Origin: Paraspadella gotoi
Taxonomy: Eukaryota > Chaetognatha
Reading direction: 5' to 3'
DNA: 64,000 bases
Assembly: GCA_051294375.1 (NCBI GenBank)
Contig: CM119264.1
Location: 8,348,268-8,412,267, forward strand
The notes below the pieces were generated by a model. That model was not told where the DNA came from. It saw nothing but the letters and a program-made list of their open reading frames with translations, and did not search any database. Positions 30,880-45,777 of this stretch are shown piece after piece. The translations under genes were made by a program, and so were the position numbers. Numbering within the stretch: position 1 is the first letter of the stretch; every line of letters begins with the position of its first letter.

Positions 30880-31116
30880 GAAACGACGGAGGAAGAAACG
30901 GAAGAAGAGGAAGAGACGGAAGAAGAGGAAGAGACGGAAGAAGAGACTGGAAGAGTGACGAAGAGGAAGGAGAATCGGAGGCAGAATTGGAAGGAGACAT
31001 GGAAAGAAGAGAAAGGAGGCGAAGTCTCGGAAGGGAACGTGGAGAAGTTTCTTCCGTGCGGAGAGAAGGTCAAACACGTGATCGGGGAGAGATGGTTCGA
31101 GGGTCGCCAATTATGA
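30880..31116 (+). CDS. Candidate charged exon (Arg/Gly/Asp or Glu/Thr frame)
   Basis: Purine-rich open stretch beginning after an AG near 30870. Two frames are open: one reads GRRGRDGRRGRDGRRDW then SVRREGQTRDRGEMV, the other MEETTEEETEEEEE then KFLPCGEKVKHVIGERW. I cannot choose between them. It precedes the membrane-protein exons at 31283 on the same strand and may belong to them. Confidence 0.3.
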   Translation, partial: ETTEEETEEEEETEEEEETEEETGRVTKRKENRRQNWKETWKEEKGGEVSEGNVEKFLPCGEKVKHVIGERWFEGRQL

Positions 31117-31282
31117 GGGACAATATGATTTCTCTCTCTCTCTCTCTCTCTCTCTGTCACATTCTCGATCAGAGTCTGTGTCTGATTTTCCCAATTTCAC
31201 ACAAACCATTAGCGAATTTTGATTACATAGCACCTTTGCAATATCATTAAATTTATTAAATATAAATTTATCGATACCGAAG

Positions 31283-31704
31283 GGATTCTCCCACGCCTTC
31301 CAAGTGCTCGTCCTCGTGGTGCTCATCCTCACTTGCTTCCTCACCACGGGTCTCTCTCTCCGTTGTCTGTGGACGACGTTTTTCTCGACACCGGAAGAGG
31401 CAGCCACGCCTCTCCAGATGGCGGTGAGTCGTTAGGACCTTTTAATTACATCCGGGCTCTTGGTTTAAAACGACGTCACCTTTCGGATTAACGCGAATCT
31501 TTGTCTTCTACCAACCAGGTGGAGGAGGTGTTGTGGAGACAATACCTGACGAACATCTCGAAGGTCTTCATCAAGGCCGCCCGGCGGTTGAGGCCGGCCG
31601 CTTGTGCTCTGTGGACGGATGCGACGCGACTGGTACCCAATTTGGCCGCTAGAGGAAGTCGATGGCTTATCGACGGGCTGAAGGAGCTGAGGGGAAGATG
31701 CTGA
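31283..31704 (+). CDS. C-terminal exons of a small membrane protein
   Basis: Exon 31283-31423 (donor GTGAGT) and exon 31519-31704 (acceptor ctaccaaccag), both whole codons, join in phase. The first encodes FSHAFQVLVLVVLILTCF, a membrane helix, then LSLRCLWTTFFSTPEEA. The second encodes an amphipathic, Arg-rich segment (VEEVLWRQYLTNISKVF, RRLRPAACALWTDATRLV) to a TGA. The acceptor of the first exon lacks a good pyrimidine tract, so its start is uncertain. Family not recognised. Confidence 0.5.
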
Positions 31705-32571
31705 ATGAAGGAGGAGAGGGGGAGGGGGGTTAAATGGGGGGAAAAAAGGGTTTGGATGAATGAATAAATGAATAAAAGGTTTGATTGAACAACTTCACAG
31801 AGTGAAAAGGTGGTGGACAAGCCTGTCAAAACGACGTAAGAAAAAATCCAGAAAAGAAAATTATGAATAGCAATAACGTATATAGGATTTAAATATAGAC
31901 TGAAAACGAATAAACTGAAAGCTTTTGAGTGTAATTTTTGGCGAATATAAATACATAAGAAGAAATATAAATATTATATAAATAAAAAAAAAAACAACAA
32001 AAAAACAGTTTCCATCCATTTGTTGTATTTCGTATTTTAAATAGATCTCAAAACTGCTATTTTGTTTACTACTAGTTCTATTTGAGAGGAAAGAGGCGCT
32101 TCTTACCTTTCAGCCCCGATCGAACAAAAGATTTGTAATAAATCAAGAGTTTGAATTAACATTGTTTGAGACCAACAAATGTATTATTTTAATTTTTGGT
32201 TATACTTATAGCTACATATGCTTTGCCGACTCTACCAGTAAGAATAATCGACGCCCCAAAAAGGGTTACAATATAAATTAACAACAGTATTGTCCTTAAT
32301 TTTTCCCATGGCTTTTTCTCGTTGTCATAAAACAAAAGCGCATATTTAATTGCATTTTTTAATGAACATGTATTTTCTTAGTTTATTCAGTTATATTTTT
32401 TTTAAAACTCAGAAAAGTCTATCAACTAGAATGTGCCGTGGTATTTTTTTAAAAAATGAACCCCTATATTTATGCAATTTCTTTCCGTGCTTTTGCCGCA
32501 TTACTTTTTAATTCAGTTCCGAAAGGAAAAAAAAAGTTTTCATCCAGCAAAGAACTAATCTGTAGGCAAAT

Positions 32572-32615
<44 letters not shown>

Positions 32616-33068
32616 TTCGTACTCTCGTTCTCTTTTCCTCTCTCTCGCTCTCTCTTTCTCTCGCTCTCTCTTTCTCTCGCGCTCTCTCTCCCTCGTTGTG
32701 CTAAAAAAAGTTCGGAGAGGAAGGAAAGGTAAGAAGAATAAGAAATTGAAAAAAAAATAAAATAAAAGAAATGCAAAGAAAATTCAGGAGACGAAAAATA
32801 AAATCCGGAAAGAAAAGGGAATAAATCATGATAGAGAGTAAGAATAGCTATCCATTAAGAGCCAAAGAAGAAAAAGAAAAAAAACAAATTTTAAAACTTG
32901 AAAAAGAAAAAAGCACAATAGAGAATGAGAGAAGAGAAGGGGAGAAAAAGAGTCGGAACCCGAAATTCAAATGCGAACCGAAGGAAGAAGGAAATGATTG
33001 CGCACCTGATTTTTTCCGAGAAAATTTGCTGGCTGGGAAGCTTTTTTTTTGTTAGGAGGTTAATAACA

Positions 33069-33127
<59 letters not shown>

Positions 33128-33329
33128 ATTGAACATTGAACATTGATCTGAGTGGGGCTTTAGGCACTGAGTTAGGCCTTTAAAAGCGACTTAGATAAAT
33201 CTGATGCGAGTTTTTAAGATATTAAAAAAAAAAAAAAAATGTTTTAAACTGACTAAAACTGTAGAAGGTGAACGGTTTAAGTAATGAAGGCTACATTTGG
33301 ACATCTTATGAACATACTTGCTATCTCAT
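31705..33329. other. Spacer with (CT)n and (GA)n microsatellites
   Basis: A (CT)n tract at 32576-32698 (with gctctc and tttctc variants) and a (GA)n tract at 33073-33124. The rest is AT-rich; a Lys/Glu-rich short frame near 32828-33052 has no exon signals. Confidence 0.6.
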
Positions 33330-34560
33330 TTGGATATTTAAGGTAAAGGACAAATATTATGAAATCTTTCCAATTTGCAATTTATGCAGACGTCTTTTCT
33401 TTCCAAATAATCCAACCCAGTAGTTTTTCTATTGGTGACATATTTGTACGAATAGTATTAATGGTAATACAATTTACAGTGTGGCAAACAAATGATTTTT
33501 TCTGAACAATACGTTTTAATCTATGTACAGCAAAATTTTTGATATAATCTGAAAGTGGTATTTGGCCTGCACTATCTAAGGTTGAATCGTTAGGGGTATG
33601 AATTGGGAGGTTTTGAAAGATTCGAATAGCTCTCAGCTGTAAACGGTCAAACTTAAGCCAATGATAAGCTCCAGCCGAAATTAAGCAAGGAGATGAATAT
33701 AAAAAAAGAGAAACAATAAGGCTTTGAAATAGCTGATAGACAAGTTTGTAGTTATCACCTGGTACAAACGTGATATTCTGTTAATGGCAAGTAATTTACA
33801 TTTTGCTTTTTTAAATAACTCATTAACATGGTTAGTCCATGTGAGGCGTTTGTCTATAATACATCCTAAAAATTTAATGCTATTACACATAGGAATTCTA
33901 CTACCAAAAAGAACAAATTAATTTCAAAATTAAAAAGATTAAAAGAACGAGTTATAAGGATAATTTGATTTTTCGGGACACAGATCCAAGAACCACATTA
34001 AACACATCTTTTCAAGTTTATGAAGAGTTCGTTGAAGAGCTTTTACAGCAAGGTGAGGATCTTTTGACGAAGCCCAGATGCTTGAATCGTCGGCGTATTG
34101 GGCAGCACTCTCAAAGACGTCAAGAGGGCTGCCCTCAAAAGCGGGTTGATTCAGTGGGATATTTGGGTCAGGTTCTTCATCTTGATCATCAATTTCAATT
34201 GGGAGGCTTGAAGACTCTGGGTTTAGAGGTATTGGACATGAGATTGGTAAGTCACCAACATAAAGGGCAAACAATTCCGGGGCTTAAAACTGCTCCTTGG
34301 GGTGAGCCACAGAGAATCAGGACTTCACGTGATTGTTTCACCTCTGTGTGATGACTTTGAAGCTTCGGTTGGTCAGAAAATGAATTTATTAAACGGATCA
34401 TGTCTTTGGAAATGCCACTTTTAATTAATTTGTAACGGAGACCGTCATGGGAAGTCTACACAATTTTCCAATTATTTTGTCGGCCTTTGCCGTGAATGGT
34501 TGGAAGCATGACATGTCTGTTAAAACGTAACATTCAAACCGATCCATTCGTCAATTAAGA
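33330..34560 (-). mobile_element. Decayed non-LTR retrotransposon (LINE) reverse transcriptase
   Basis: Reading down the minus strand in different frames: DGLRYKLIKSGISKDMIRLI at about 34460-34400, CGSPQGAVLSPG at about 34300, LFALYVGDLP at 34270, the catalytic QYADDSSIWASSKDPHLAV near 34090, then IKFLGCIIDKRLTWTNHVNE (33890-33830), and a downstream CINCKLERFHNIC. The order of these motifs is that of LINE reverse transcriptases of the Jockey/CR1 type. Frames change between motifs, so it is an inactive copy. Confidence 0.85.
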
Positions 34561-34593
34561 TGCAAAAACCTTTTAGGTAAAAATTGTTTTTAG

Positions 34594-34784
34594 ATCAATT
34601 GATCTATAAAATCAACAAAGCGATCGCCATCTCCATCCTGATCATCGTGGCTGCTGTAGTGTTCGACGTGAAGGAGCTGCTGAAAGACTTAAAACTGTCA
34701 CCGGGCAATGAATCACAGAGGCGTCGATTCACCGCGATTCAAGGGTTACTCGTAATTCTCGCAACAGCTGTCTCCAATCGTTAA
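34594..34784 (+). CDS. Candidate terminal exon with hydrophobic segments
   Basis: After the acceptor attgtttttag, a frame reads DQLIYKINKAIAISILIIV, AAVVFDVKELLKDLK, and FTAIQGLLVILATAVSNR to TAA. Two hydrophobic stretches could be membrane-associated. GC and codon use resemble the exons at 31.3-31.7 kb. No homologue recognised. Confidence 0.4.
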
Positions 34785-34977
34785 GCACTTCTCGAACAAA
34801 AGGCTTTTTTTGAGTGCGAAGATCTCAGATGGGAGCGGATTTGCTTCTCCCTTCTCAACGGCCCTCACCCTCTGCACTCACCATCCGCTTTCTCTCTGTC
34901 CTCACTTTCTCACCTCCCCCTTCGCCCTTCCCCTCAAGCCTCACCAACCCACGAAAAGTGTCAGATCAAGGAAAAGT

Positions 34978-34978
<1 letters not shown>

Positions 34979-35072
<94 letters not shown>
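34979..35072 (+). repeat. (CT)n microsatellite
   Basis: About 94 bp of ct repeat with one ttcc interruption, just upstream of an acceptor-like tttctttcaacttag at about 35136. Confidence 0.95.
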
Positions 35073-35074
<2 letters not shown>

Positions 35075-35136
35075 GCAGACTTTTTCATATTTTTCTGTTT
35101 TTTAATCTTAATCGTATTTCATTTTCTTTCAACTTA

Positions 35137-35268
35137 GACGATATGAGCCTCGCGATCGACGAAGACGACGACAAAAATAGTTTAAACTTCCAACCTCTTA
35201 GCGACTTCGATCGACGAAGACGACGACAAAATAGTTTAAACTTCCAACCTCTTAGCGACTGTTGTTGA
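35137..35268 (+). CDS. Short frame made of a 54-bp tandem duplication
   Basis: After tttcaacttag, ATG at 35144 reads MSLAIDEDDDKNSLNFQPLSD. The segment gatcgacgaagacgacgaca...cttagcgac is then repeated with one A fewer, so the second copy reads DRRRRRQNSLNFQPLSDCC: the frame is shifted and then shifted back in effect at the NSLNFQPLSD part. Small; may be a terminal exon. Confidence 0.3.
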   Translation, partial: DDMSLAIDEDDDKNSLNFQPLSDFDRRRRRQNSLNFQPLSDCC

Positions 35269-35390
35269 TAATTAATGTTATAATTATTTTAACCAATCAT
35301 TGTTATAAATTTTTTTTTCATAAATTATTGTTACAAGATCATTTTTTAAAAAAAAATTATCATTATAGGACATTTTTTTTTATAAATAAG

Positions 35391-35520
35391 TCAAAATGAC
35401 GATTTTGACGTTGACGATGAAGACGTCGATGACGACGACTGCTACGACGAGGACGACGACGACGACGACGAAGACGACGACGACGACGACGACGACGACG
35501 CCAACCGTCGCCTCCAAGGT
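35391..35520 (+). CDS. Candidate poly-Asp exon
   Basis: A frame without stops from about 35388 reads NDDFDVDDEDVDDDDCYDED followed by a run of Asp and then ANRRLQ, at a donor-like caag/gtttcg. The alternative frames (poly-Thr, poly-Arg) have less varied interruptions, so the Asp frame is favoured. Similar (GAC)n exons occur on the opposite strand at 57.7-61.9 kb. Confidence 0.35.
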
Positions 35521-35529
35521 TTCGTCATT

Positions 35530-36260
35530 CATCTTCATTTTTTTCCAATTCGCTCGGTTTATCAAAAGCGAAGGCGGGAGAGCGACAAGAATTAATGAAT
35601 GCGATAATGAATGAACGACGAGTCGAGCGAATGAATGAACTGCCCGGCCGATGAATCGTGAATGTTGTCGATAAAACATACGCGGATAAGGAGTAGGACC
35701 GTAGACGAGCTTTACGAGCGATTTGCGTTCGGGTATTTACGGAGAGTTATTATCGACTTAATAATAATCATAATGAGATTTGTTTGTAAAGTCTAAGAAT
35801 AAGATAGAGAAAAACAGAAAAAATGTATTGATATTAATATTATAAAGCGAATTGAAATATTGAGATTTATTCCAACAATGACAAGAAACAGGGTGATTTG
35901 GCAGAAGAGTGAAAGATAATACAGTTACTATCTATAATTATATATCTGATTTGCTGAATAGGCAAGGACTTATTCGATCCCTTATCTTGGCAAAGCGACA
36001 GATCAGCCCGCAAAGAAGTTGGGACAAATGAAACTCCCGGGAAGGATTCCGGATTCCGGTTTCCCCTTCATCGCAAACATGTTAGATACAAACTCAATCG
36101 AACAAAATTTAAATAAAAAATAATGCAGATTTGAGCGAAGCAGTTACTGCATAAAGTATAAAGTTAAAGCATAAAGAGGAAAAATATGCAACACCTTTGG
36201 CCTCTTCTGGAGTCTGGCGGCCCCCTACTTCTACCCTCTCCATATCATTACACCTCTCTC
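35530..36260. other. Spacer, nothing recognised
   Basis: AT-rich sequence with no exon, RNA or repeat that can be supported. Confidence 0.5.
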
Positions 36261-36261
36261 T

Positions 36262-36338
<77 letters not shown>

Positions 36339-36367
36339 CTCTATCTCTCTTTCTCTCTCTCTCTCTA
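36260..36367 (+). repeat. (CT)n microsatellite
   Basis: About 100 bp of ct with a few tt and tatct interruptions. Confidence 0.95.
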
Positions 36368-36417
36368 AACCGTCATCTTCACAACTCCTCAACCGCGGAA
36401 CTCCCTAACGCGTGCTC

Positions 36418-36605
36418 GGCCGCACTTCCGGCGGCCACATCTTGTTTCGCAAACTCGGATTTAAGGAGTTATCGTTATCTGCGAATCGAGGGTCCGGATT
36501 TTCGGTTTTAAGACTCGACGTTGTCGTAGAATCTTCGGTGTCCCCCTCCGCCTGCCCTCTGGCGGGGAAATCGTTCGCCGACTCGAGTGGCTTTTATGGA
36601 GCTAA
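36418..36605 (-). CDS. Candidate terminal frame, minus strand
   Basis: A 60-codon frame reads ESANDFPARGQAEGDTED, STTTSSLKTENPDPRFADND, NSLNPSLRNKMWPPEVRP to TAG. Composition is protein-like and GC-rich against its surroundings, but no confident acceptor is visible and no family is recognised. It lies downstream of AHCY on the same strand. Confidence 0.25.
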
Positions 36606-36647
36606 TAATCGCCGCTGAATATAAAATATGTACACGGACACTGACTT

Positions 36648-36769
<122 letters not shown>

Positions 36770-37402
36770 AATTTACAATGTACATATATAACATGGTTCA
36801 GTACTAATGAACGAATAAATTTGAGAGCGACTAAGAATGTTTTTCTGGTACAGTTTTCTTTTAAATAAATAGGCCAAAGGGATGTGTACGTGTTGAAGAA
36901 GCTCCTAAAGTAAAAAGTTTAAAAAAAAGGTAAAAAGTAAAAACATCAATTTCTCCTTGAAAAAAATACAAACTAACGTTATTTAAATGAAATAAATGAC
37001 AAATTATCCGTCATAAACTATGCGTGCAAGCTATTGTCAAGCCAGGAACAAACCTCGCAGTTCTGGTTACTAACGACAAAAGCGAGGGTTTTCATAAAGC
37101 ATGAGATTCACGGAGGAAACAATGAATTTTGAATGAAGAAAAATGGAAGGAGGAGGAGGAGGAGGTATTAAGGTCAGACTGAGTCGAGAGCAAAGAAAGG
37201 GAAGAGAGAGAGAGAGAGAGGGAGAGAGAGAGGGAGAGAGAGAGAGCCTATCTAAGCTCAACAATAATAATATCCAAAACTAGTAACAGCAGTTTTTAAA
37301 TTCATTCCATGAGTATATACAAACCTTTAAATGAAAGAAATACTTCAGGTAACAAAGAACATGCTTCAAGGCACACCCTAAGTCCCTAACCAATTATTTG
37401 CA

Positions 37403-39111
<1,709 letters not shown>

Positions 39112-39759
39112 AGTAAAACGGTCTTATGAAAATATCGAGAAATTCGGATTATTTAACTTTATAATCTTTTTACTTATATGTTCGTTCTCCCACACGTTTG
39201 AAGTATAATGACCCCAAATAGCATTTCTCACTCTGTACTCTAGGTCATTGCTCCTTTCTTAATTAGACTCTTGAACGTTCTATCGTATATTTAGTGACGA
39301 AAAGCTTCGTCGACCGATCATCTTTTTTTTCCAGCTCGTAATTAAATTTAAAAAACTTATATCAATATCATTATCAGCAAGACAATTTAAAAAATAGAAA
39401 CCGAACCGAGAAAAATAGAACGGAAATCGAAGATCTTCCAGGAAGATCGAGAGAGACATGAAAAATAATTTACAGATTGGTTGCAAAATCAATTTTATTT
39501 TTCAAGTTACCCTTATTCAGGGAAGAAAGCTCGCTCGATTTTTTTTTGTTAAGAATTATTTTTGTTAAGAATTATGTCTAACCGCCATTGTTTGAGACAC
39601 AATTCGATTTTAGTGCGCTTTAAAATTTTCCAAACAAATATTTGGGCAGTTTACAAAAACTCACTTCACAAACATTTTTTTAAATCCGTCTTCGTCGCTA
39701 CTTTTCTCATCTATATATTTCTAATTCCCCAATTTTTTCTGCTTCTTCCCCTTTTATTA
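39112..39759. other. AHCY upstream region
   Basis: Moderately AT-rich DNA upstream of the AHCY start codon (minus strand), expected to hold its promoter and 5'UTR. No TATA-like or other element can be called with confidence. It repeats at 45778-46420 in the second copy. Confidence 0.4.
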
Positions 39760-40200
39760 TTCTCATCATTTTCCTTCTATCTCCTCATCATTCTCCTTCT
39801 ATCTCCTCATCATTCTCCTTCTATCTTTCCATCATTCGCCTTTACTCCCCATCATTCTCTTTCTATCTCCTCATCATTCTCCTTCTATATGCCCATCATT
39901 CTCCTTCTATCTCCCCATCATTCTCCTTCTATCTCCTCATCATTCTCCTTCTATCTCCTCATAATTCTCTATCTATATCCCCATCATTCACCTTCTATCT
40001 CCCCATAATTCTCCTTTACTCCTCATCATTCTCCTTATATCTCCTCATCATTTTCCTTCTATCTCCTCATCATTCTCCTTCTATCTCCTCATCATTCTCC
40101 TTCTACCTCCTAATCATTCTCTTTCTGTCTCCTCATCATTCTCCTTCTATCTCCCCATCATTCTCTTTCTATCTCCTCATCATTCTCCTTCTAATTCCTC
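39760..40200. repeat. 22-bp minisatellite, about 19 units
   Basis: Tandem units of the type attctccttctatctcctc plus at; variants have cccc, ttta or tctt. It lies between the stop codon of the RIIa gene (40180) and the AHCY start, overlapping the last codons of the RIIa gene. The second copy is at about 46430-46880. Confidence 0.9.
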
Positions 40201-41861
40201 ATCAACCTCCTCCACTTCCTCCTCCATCTCCTCCTTCGCTTTAAACCGAGATTCATTTCCGACTCCATCCTCAGCGTCCGCGCTTTCTCCACCGACGCCT
40301 CTCCGATCGATCCGTATCTTCGTTCCGGCGTCGTCGTCGTCGTCCTTCGGCGCCGCCGTGAGGCCGTGATGAACCGCGGCGGCGGCGGCGCCGAACTCCG
40401 CCACGTTCATGACGACGGAACCGATTTGCATGGCGGTATCTATGGCGTCGGCGGACGCCATCGCCGCCGTCGCCGCGCCGATGAACGTGGCGGCGCTCAA
40501 ATCCAATCCCGTGGCTTCGTTGAAGGCGTCCAAGACGAAGTTGCCCTTCTCATTGGGGTCGGTCTCGCGGCAATAGTCGACGCAATACTCGTCGTCCCAA
40601 AACACGACCTGAGGATGACAACGGAAAGGCGAAATAAAGAGATGGCAAACGAACGAAGACGGACAGATGGACCGACGAACCGACTTAGAACAGGACTCAT
40701 TAAATAGTTTTTAAACATGAGTTTCGCATTTCATTTTTATTACTTAAAAACGGCTTAGAGATAGCAAAGTGAAATCGTCGTTAAAATTTACAAAAAATTA
40801 AATTAATTATCCCAGTGACCTCGTTGGCGTTGGCGTCTTCCTCAGCGCCATTTTTAAACGTGTTGGTTTCGTCGAGTTTGTCGACGTTTTCCTTTTCCGC
40901 ATTGGCGTCGGCGTAGTCTCCCTCATCGACTTTATTATTGTCCTGGAACGCTTCGGTATAATAATTTTCTTTATCTTGATTGTCGTCCTTGTCGGCGTGG
41001 TCGACCTCGACGACGCGCTGGTCTTCATTAGTGGCGTCGGTATTGTCATCTTCTTCGACCTGGTTGTCGTCGTTTGTCAGGTATTTGTCATAGCTGTATT
41101 GGCTCGCGACGTCATCAGCATCGTCGTCGAGGATGTTTCCGTGGTCATCATACGCAGAGACGTTGTCGGTTGTGAAGTAATCTCCCTTGTTGGAGTTGGA
41201 AATCTCAATTCTGTTCGTGTTTTCGAAGCTTTCTAAATTGTCTTGCTCCTCGGAGAAGGCTCGTGCCTGCGATGGAAACGGTCTTCAGTATCAAACGATA
41301 CATTTATTGATATTATCTTTAGCGAGTTGTCAGACTACTTCTCGGATATTTATTTATACAACTCCACTGAAAAGTATTTCGTCGGGCACTGAAAACATTT
41401 AAAAAAAAGAATGAAATGGGGAAAATTCTAATTGTATAAAGTAAGAAAGAGAAAATAGAAAGTGAAATGAATGAGAAGTTGTTATAACTTTGAAAATTAC
41501 AACTACAATAAAGTTTTGGGAAACGAGGGGATTTGGGTGACTGATGTGAATATTCTATAACGATTGCGAATCAAACGAGATCAATTACATAAACAGCACT
41601 AAAAGATAACACCCTACGAAACCCCATCACTCTTGAATCAACGAACCTCGTCGCTGGAGCTCTTTTTATCCTCAAGGTTCAGGATGTCAAAGCTGAGATC
41701 GGCCGCAAGAGGCGCTTCGAAACTATCCAGACGAGATGGCGGCACGTGACCACCCAAGATGCGGCACGTCGACCGGCAGGAGGGCAGGCAATCGCGAAAC
41801 GGGTCCTGGAGAAAAGAGAAATGAGACAGAGTCACTCTCTCTCTCTCTCTCCCTCTCTCTT

Positions 41862-41950
<89 letters not shown>

Positions 41951-42203
41951 AAATGGGATCGAATAAGATATCAACTTGCACCGATTCGCAACTGTTTTAA
42001 CTTTTAATCTCAGTCACTTTGGTGAGAATAACAAATCACAAACAAAATAAACGAACTCACGAAGTCGGAATCTTCGTTGCTGCCTTTTCGTCCTTTCTTT
42101 CCTTTTCCTCCGTCTCCGTCACCGACTCCGTCTCCATCTCGGAATCCGTCCTTTCCTCCTTCTCCGTCTTTTCCTCCTTTTCCTCCTTTTTTCTTCTTCT
42201 TTG
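40180..42203 (-). CDS. RIIa-domain protein, exons 6-9 (first, clean copy)
   Basis: Exons 42203-42061, 41805-41647, 41266-40820 and 40608-40180, all joining in phase. Exon 6 encodes a Lys/Gly/Asp region (KKKKKGGKGGKDGEGGKDGF). Exon 7 has a small Cys cluster DCLPSCRSTC. Exon 8 is 149 codons of acidic, Asn-rich, disordered-type sequence (DDDADDVASQYSYDKYL, TNDDNQVEEDDNTDATNE). Exon 9 begins VVFWDDEYCVDYCRETD, has an Ala-rich helix-like part (LSAATFIGAATAAMAS) and ends in Glu-rich sequence at TGA 40180. Exons 1-5 are found only beyond the second copy (50531-53344). The N-terminal part carries the recognisable RIIa domain; the C-terminal parts match no family I know. The exon 8 donor GTCACT and the exon 7 donor GTTCGT are weak but fit phase on both sides. 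Confidence 0.6.
41835..41945 (+). repeat. (CT)n microsatellite in RIIa-gene intron 6
   Basis: About 110 bp of ct with one cc and one ttctt interruption; identical pattern at 49850-49960 in the second copy. Confidence 0.97.
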
Positions 42204-42215
42204 CTAAATCGTTTT

Positions 42216-43155
42216 GTCGTCGCTCTCATCGTCGCATTTGCTTTCCGTCATCGTTCATCGTTTTTGTCGATCCCGATACTGACACTGAGTCATTCCAGCC
42301 AGATCTCAAAGAGATCAGTCATACGGCAAGGGGGCTTCGATGATTACAATTAAAAAGGGCGATTTTTTTACATTGTCCTTATTTATTATGTTTGTTTGTT
42401 ATCTACCTTGACTGGTGGTTTGATTCACTTTCCTCATTGCACGTTCTGTTATTATTCTCCAAACGCTTTTGCCAATTCTCTTTTTTTTTTTCAAAATCTA
42501 AAAAACTTTTTTGACGAAGAAAAAGTAGGATTAAGACGGTATGATTGATTTTTACGGCAACTTTTTCTTTGCTGTTTCTCTGCATCAATTGCGTCGACGA
42601 TCGCTTTCATTATTCTTTCTCGTCTAGTGCAGTAGAATAAAAAATAAGAACTTTCTTCAAAATGAAAGGGGAAAAAAGTGTGTTTACCGTGAAAAAGTTT
42701 TGAAACTCAAATAAAAATTTGGAAAATTGAAAAAAAATTCAGAAAAAAGAAATAAAGAAAGATAAAAATAGCGCGACTTGTTCATTAGATAATTTAGGAG
42801 ATTGCGCAGGTCTGACCGCATCGTTTTTTTCCGAAAAAAATTTTTTAATATTTTTTTTGCGTTTCCAAAGATTTGGCCATTTCAATCTTTTGTACTTTTT
42901 TCTATGAAGATGTAAGAATTTTAAAAAAAGGGATGCGCTCAGAACTTAGATATTCAGGTGAGGATATTGGAACCAAAAAATGAATGACCTCCGTTCACTC
43001 CGTTTGGCGCCTGGGAATTTTCAAAGAAATTTCATTGGTAACCTCTATATCTCCGCTTTCCCGAAATGATAGAGGGCTGCGGTTTTTCGACGTTCTAAAG
43101 TAGAAAATTAGCTCTAACTAATGAATATAGGCCCAAAAATTGATCCTCCTCCCCT
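42216..43155. other. Unique spacer between the two copies
   Basis: Not repeated elsewhere in the window. It begins where copy 1 stops matching copy 2 (just upstream of RIIa-gene exon 6) and ends where the second copy starts. The first ~130 bp are moderately GC-rich (tcgtcgctctcatcgtcgca), the rest AT-rich. No exon supported. Confidence 0.5.
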
Positions 43156-43342
43156 TAAGGAGTTATCGTTATCTGCGAATCGAGGGTCCGGATTTTTCGG
43201 TTTTTAAGACTCGACGTTGTCGTAGAATCTTCGGTGTCCCCCTCCGCCTGCCCTCTGGCGGGGAAATCGTTCGCCGACTCGAGTGGCTTTTATGGAGCTA
43301 TAATCGCCGCTGAATATAAAATATGTACACGGACACTGACTT

Positions 43343-43401
<59 letters not shown>

Positions 43402-44088
43402 AGAGAGAGAGAAGAGGAAGAGAGAGAGAGAGAGAGAGAGAAGAGAGCGAAATTTACAATGTACATATATACATGGTTCAGTACTAATGAACGAATAAAT
43501 TTGAGAGCGACTAAGAATGTTTTTCTGGTACAGTTTTCTTTTAAAATAAATAGGCCAAAGGGATGTGTACGTGTTGAAGAGCTCCTAAAGTAAAAAAGTT
43601 TAAAAAAAAGGTAAAAAGTAAAAACATCAATTTCTCCTTGAAAAAAATACAAACTAACGTTATTTAATGAAATAAATGACAAATTATCCGTCATAAACTA
43701 TGCGTGCAAGCTATTGTCAAGCCAGGAACAAACCTCGCAGTTCTGGTTACTAACCGACAAAAGCGAGGGTTTTCAAATAAAGCATGAGATTCACGGAGGA
43801 AACAATGAATTTTGAATGAAGAAAAATGGAAGGAGGAGGAGGAGGAGGTTACTTAAGGTCAGACTGAGTCGAGAGCAAAGAAAGGGAAGAGAGAGAGAGA
43901 GAGAGGAGAGAGAGAGGGAGAGAGAGAGAGCCTATCTAAGCTCAACAATAATAATATCCAAAACTAGTAACAGCAGTTTTTAAATTCATTCCATGAGTAT
44001 ATACAAACCTTTAAATTAAAGAAATACTTCACAGGTAACAAAGAACATGCTTCAAGGCACACCCTAAGTCCCTAACCAATTATTTGCA

Positions 44089-45777
<1,689 letters not shown>

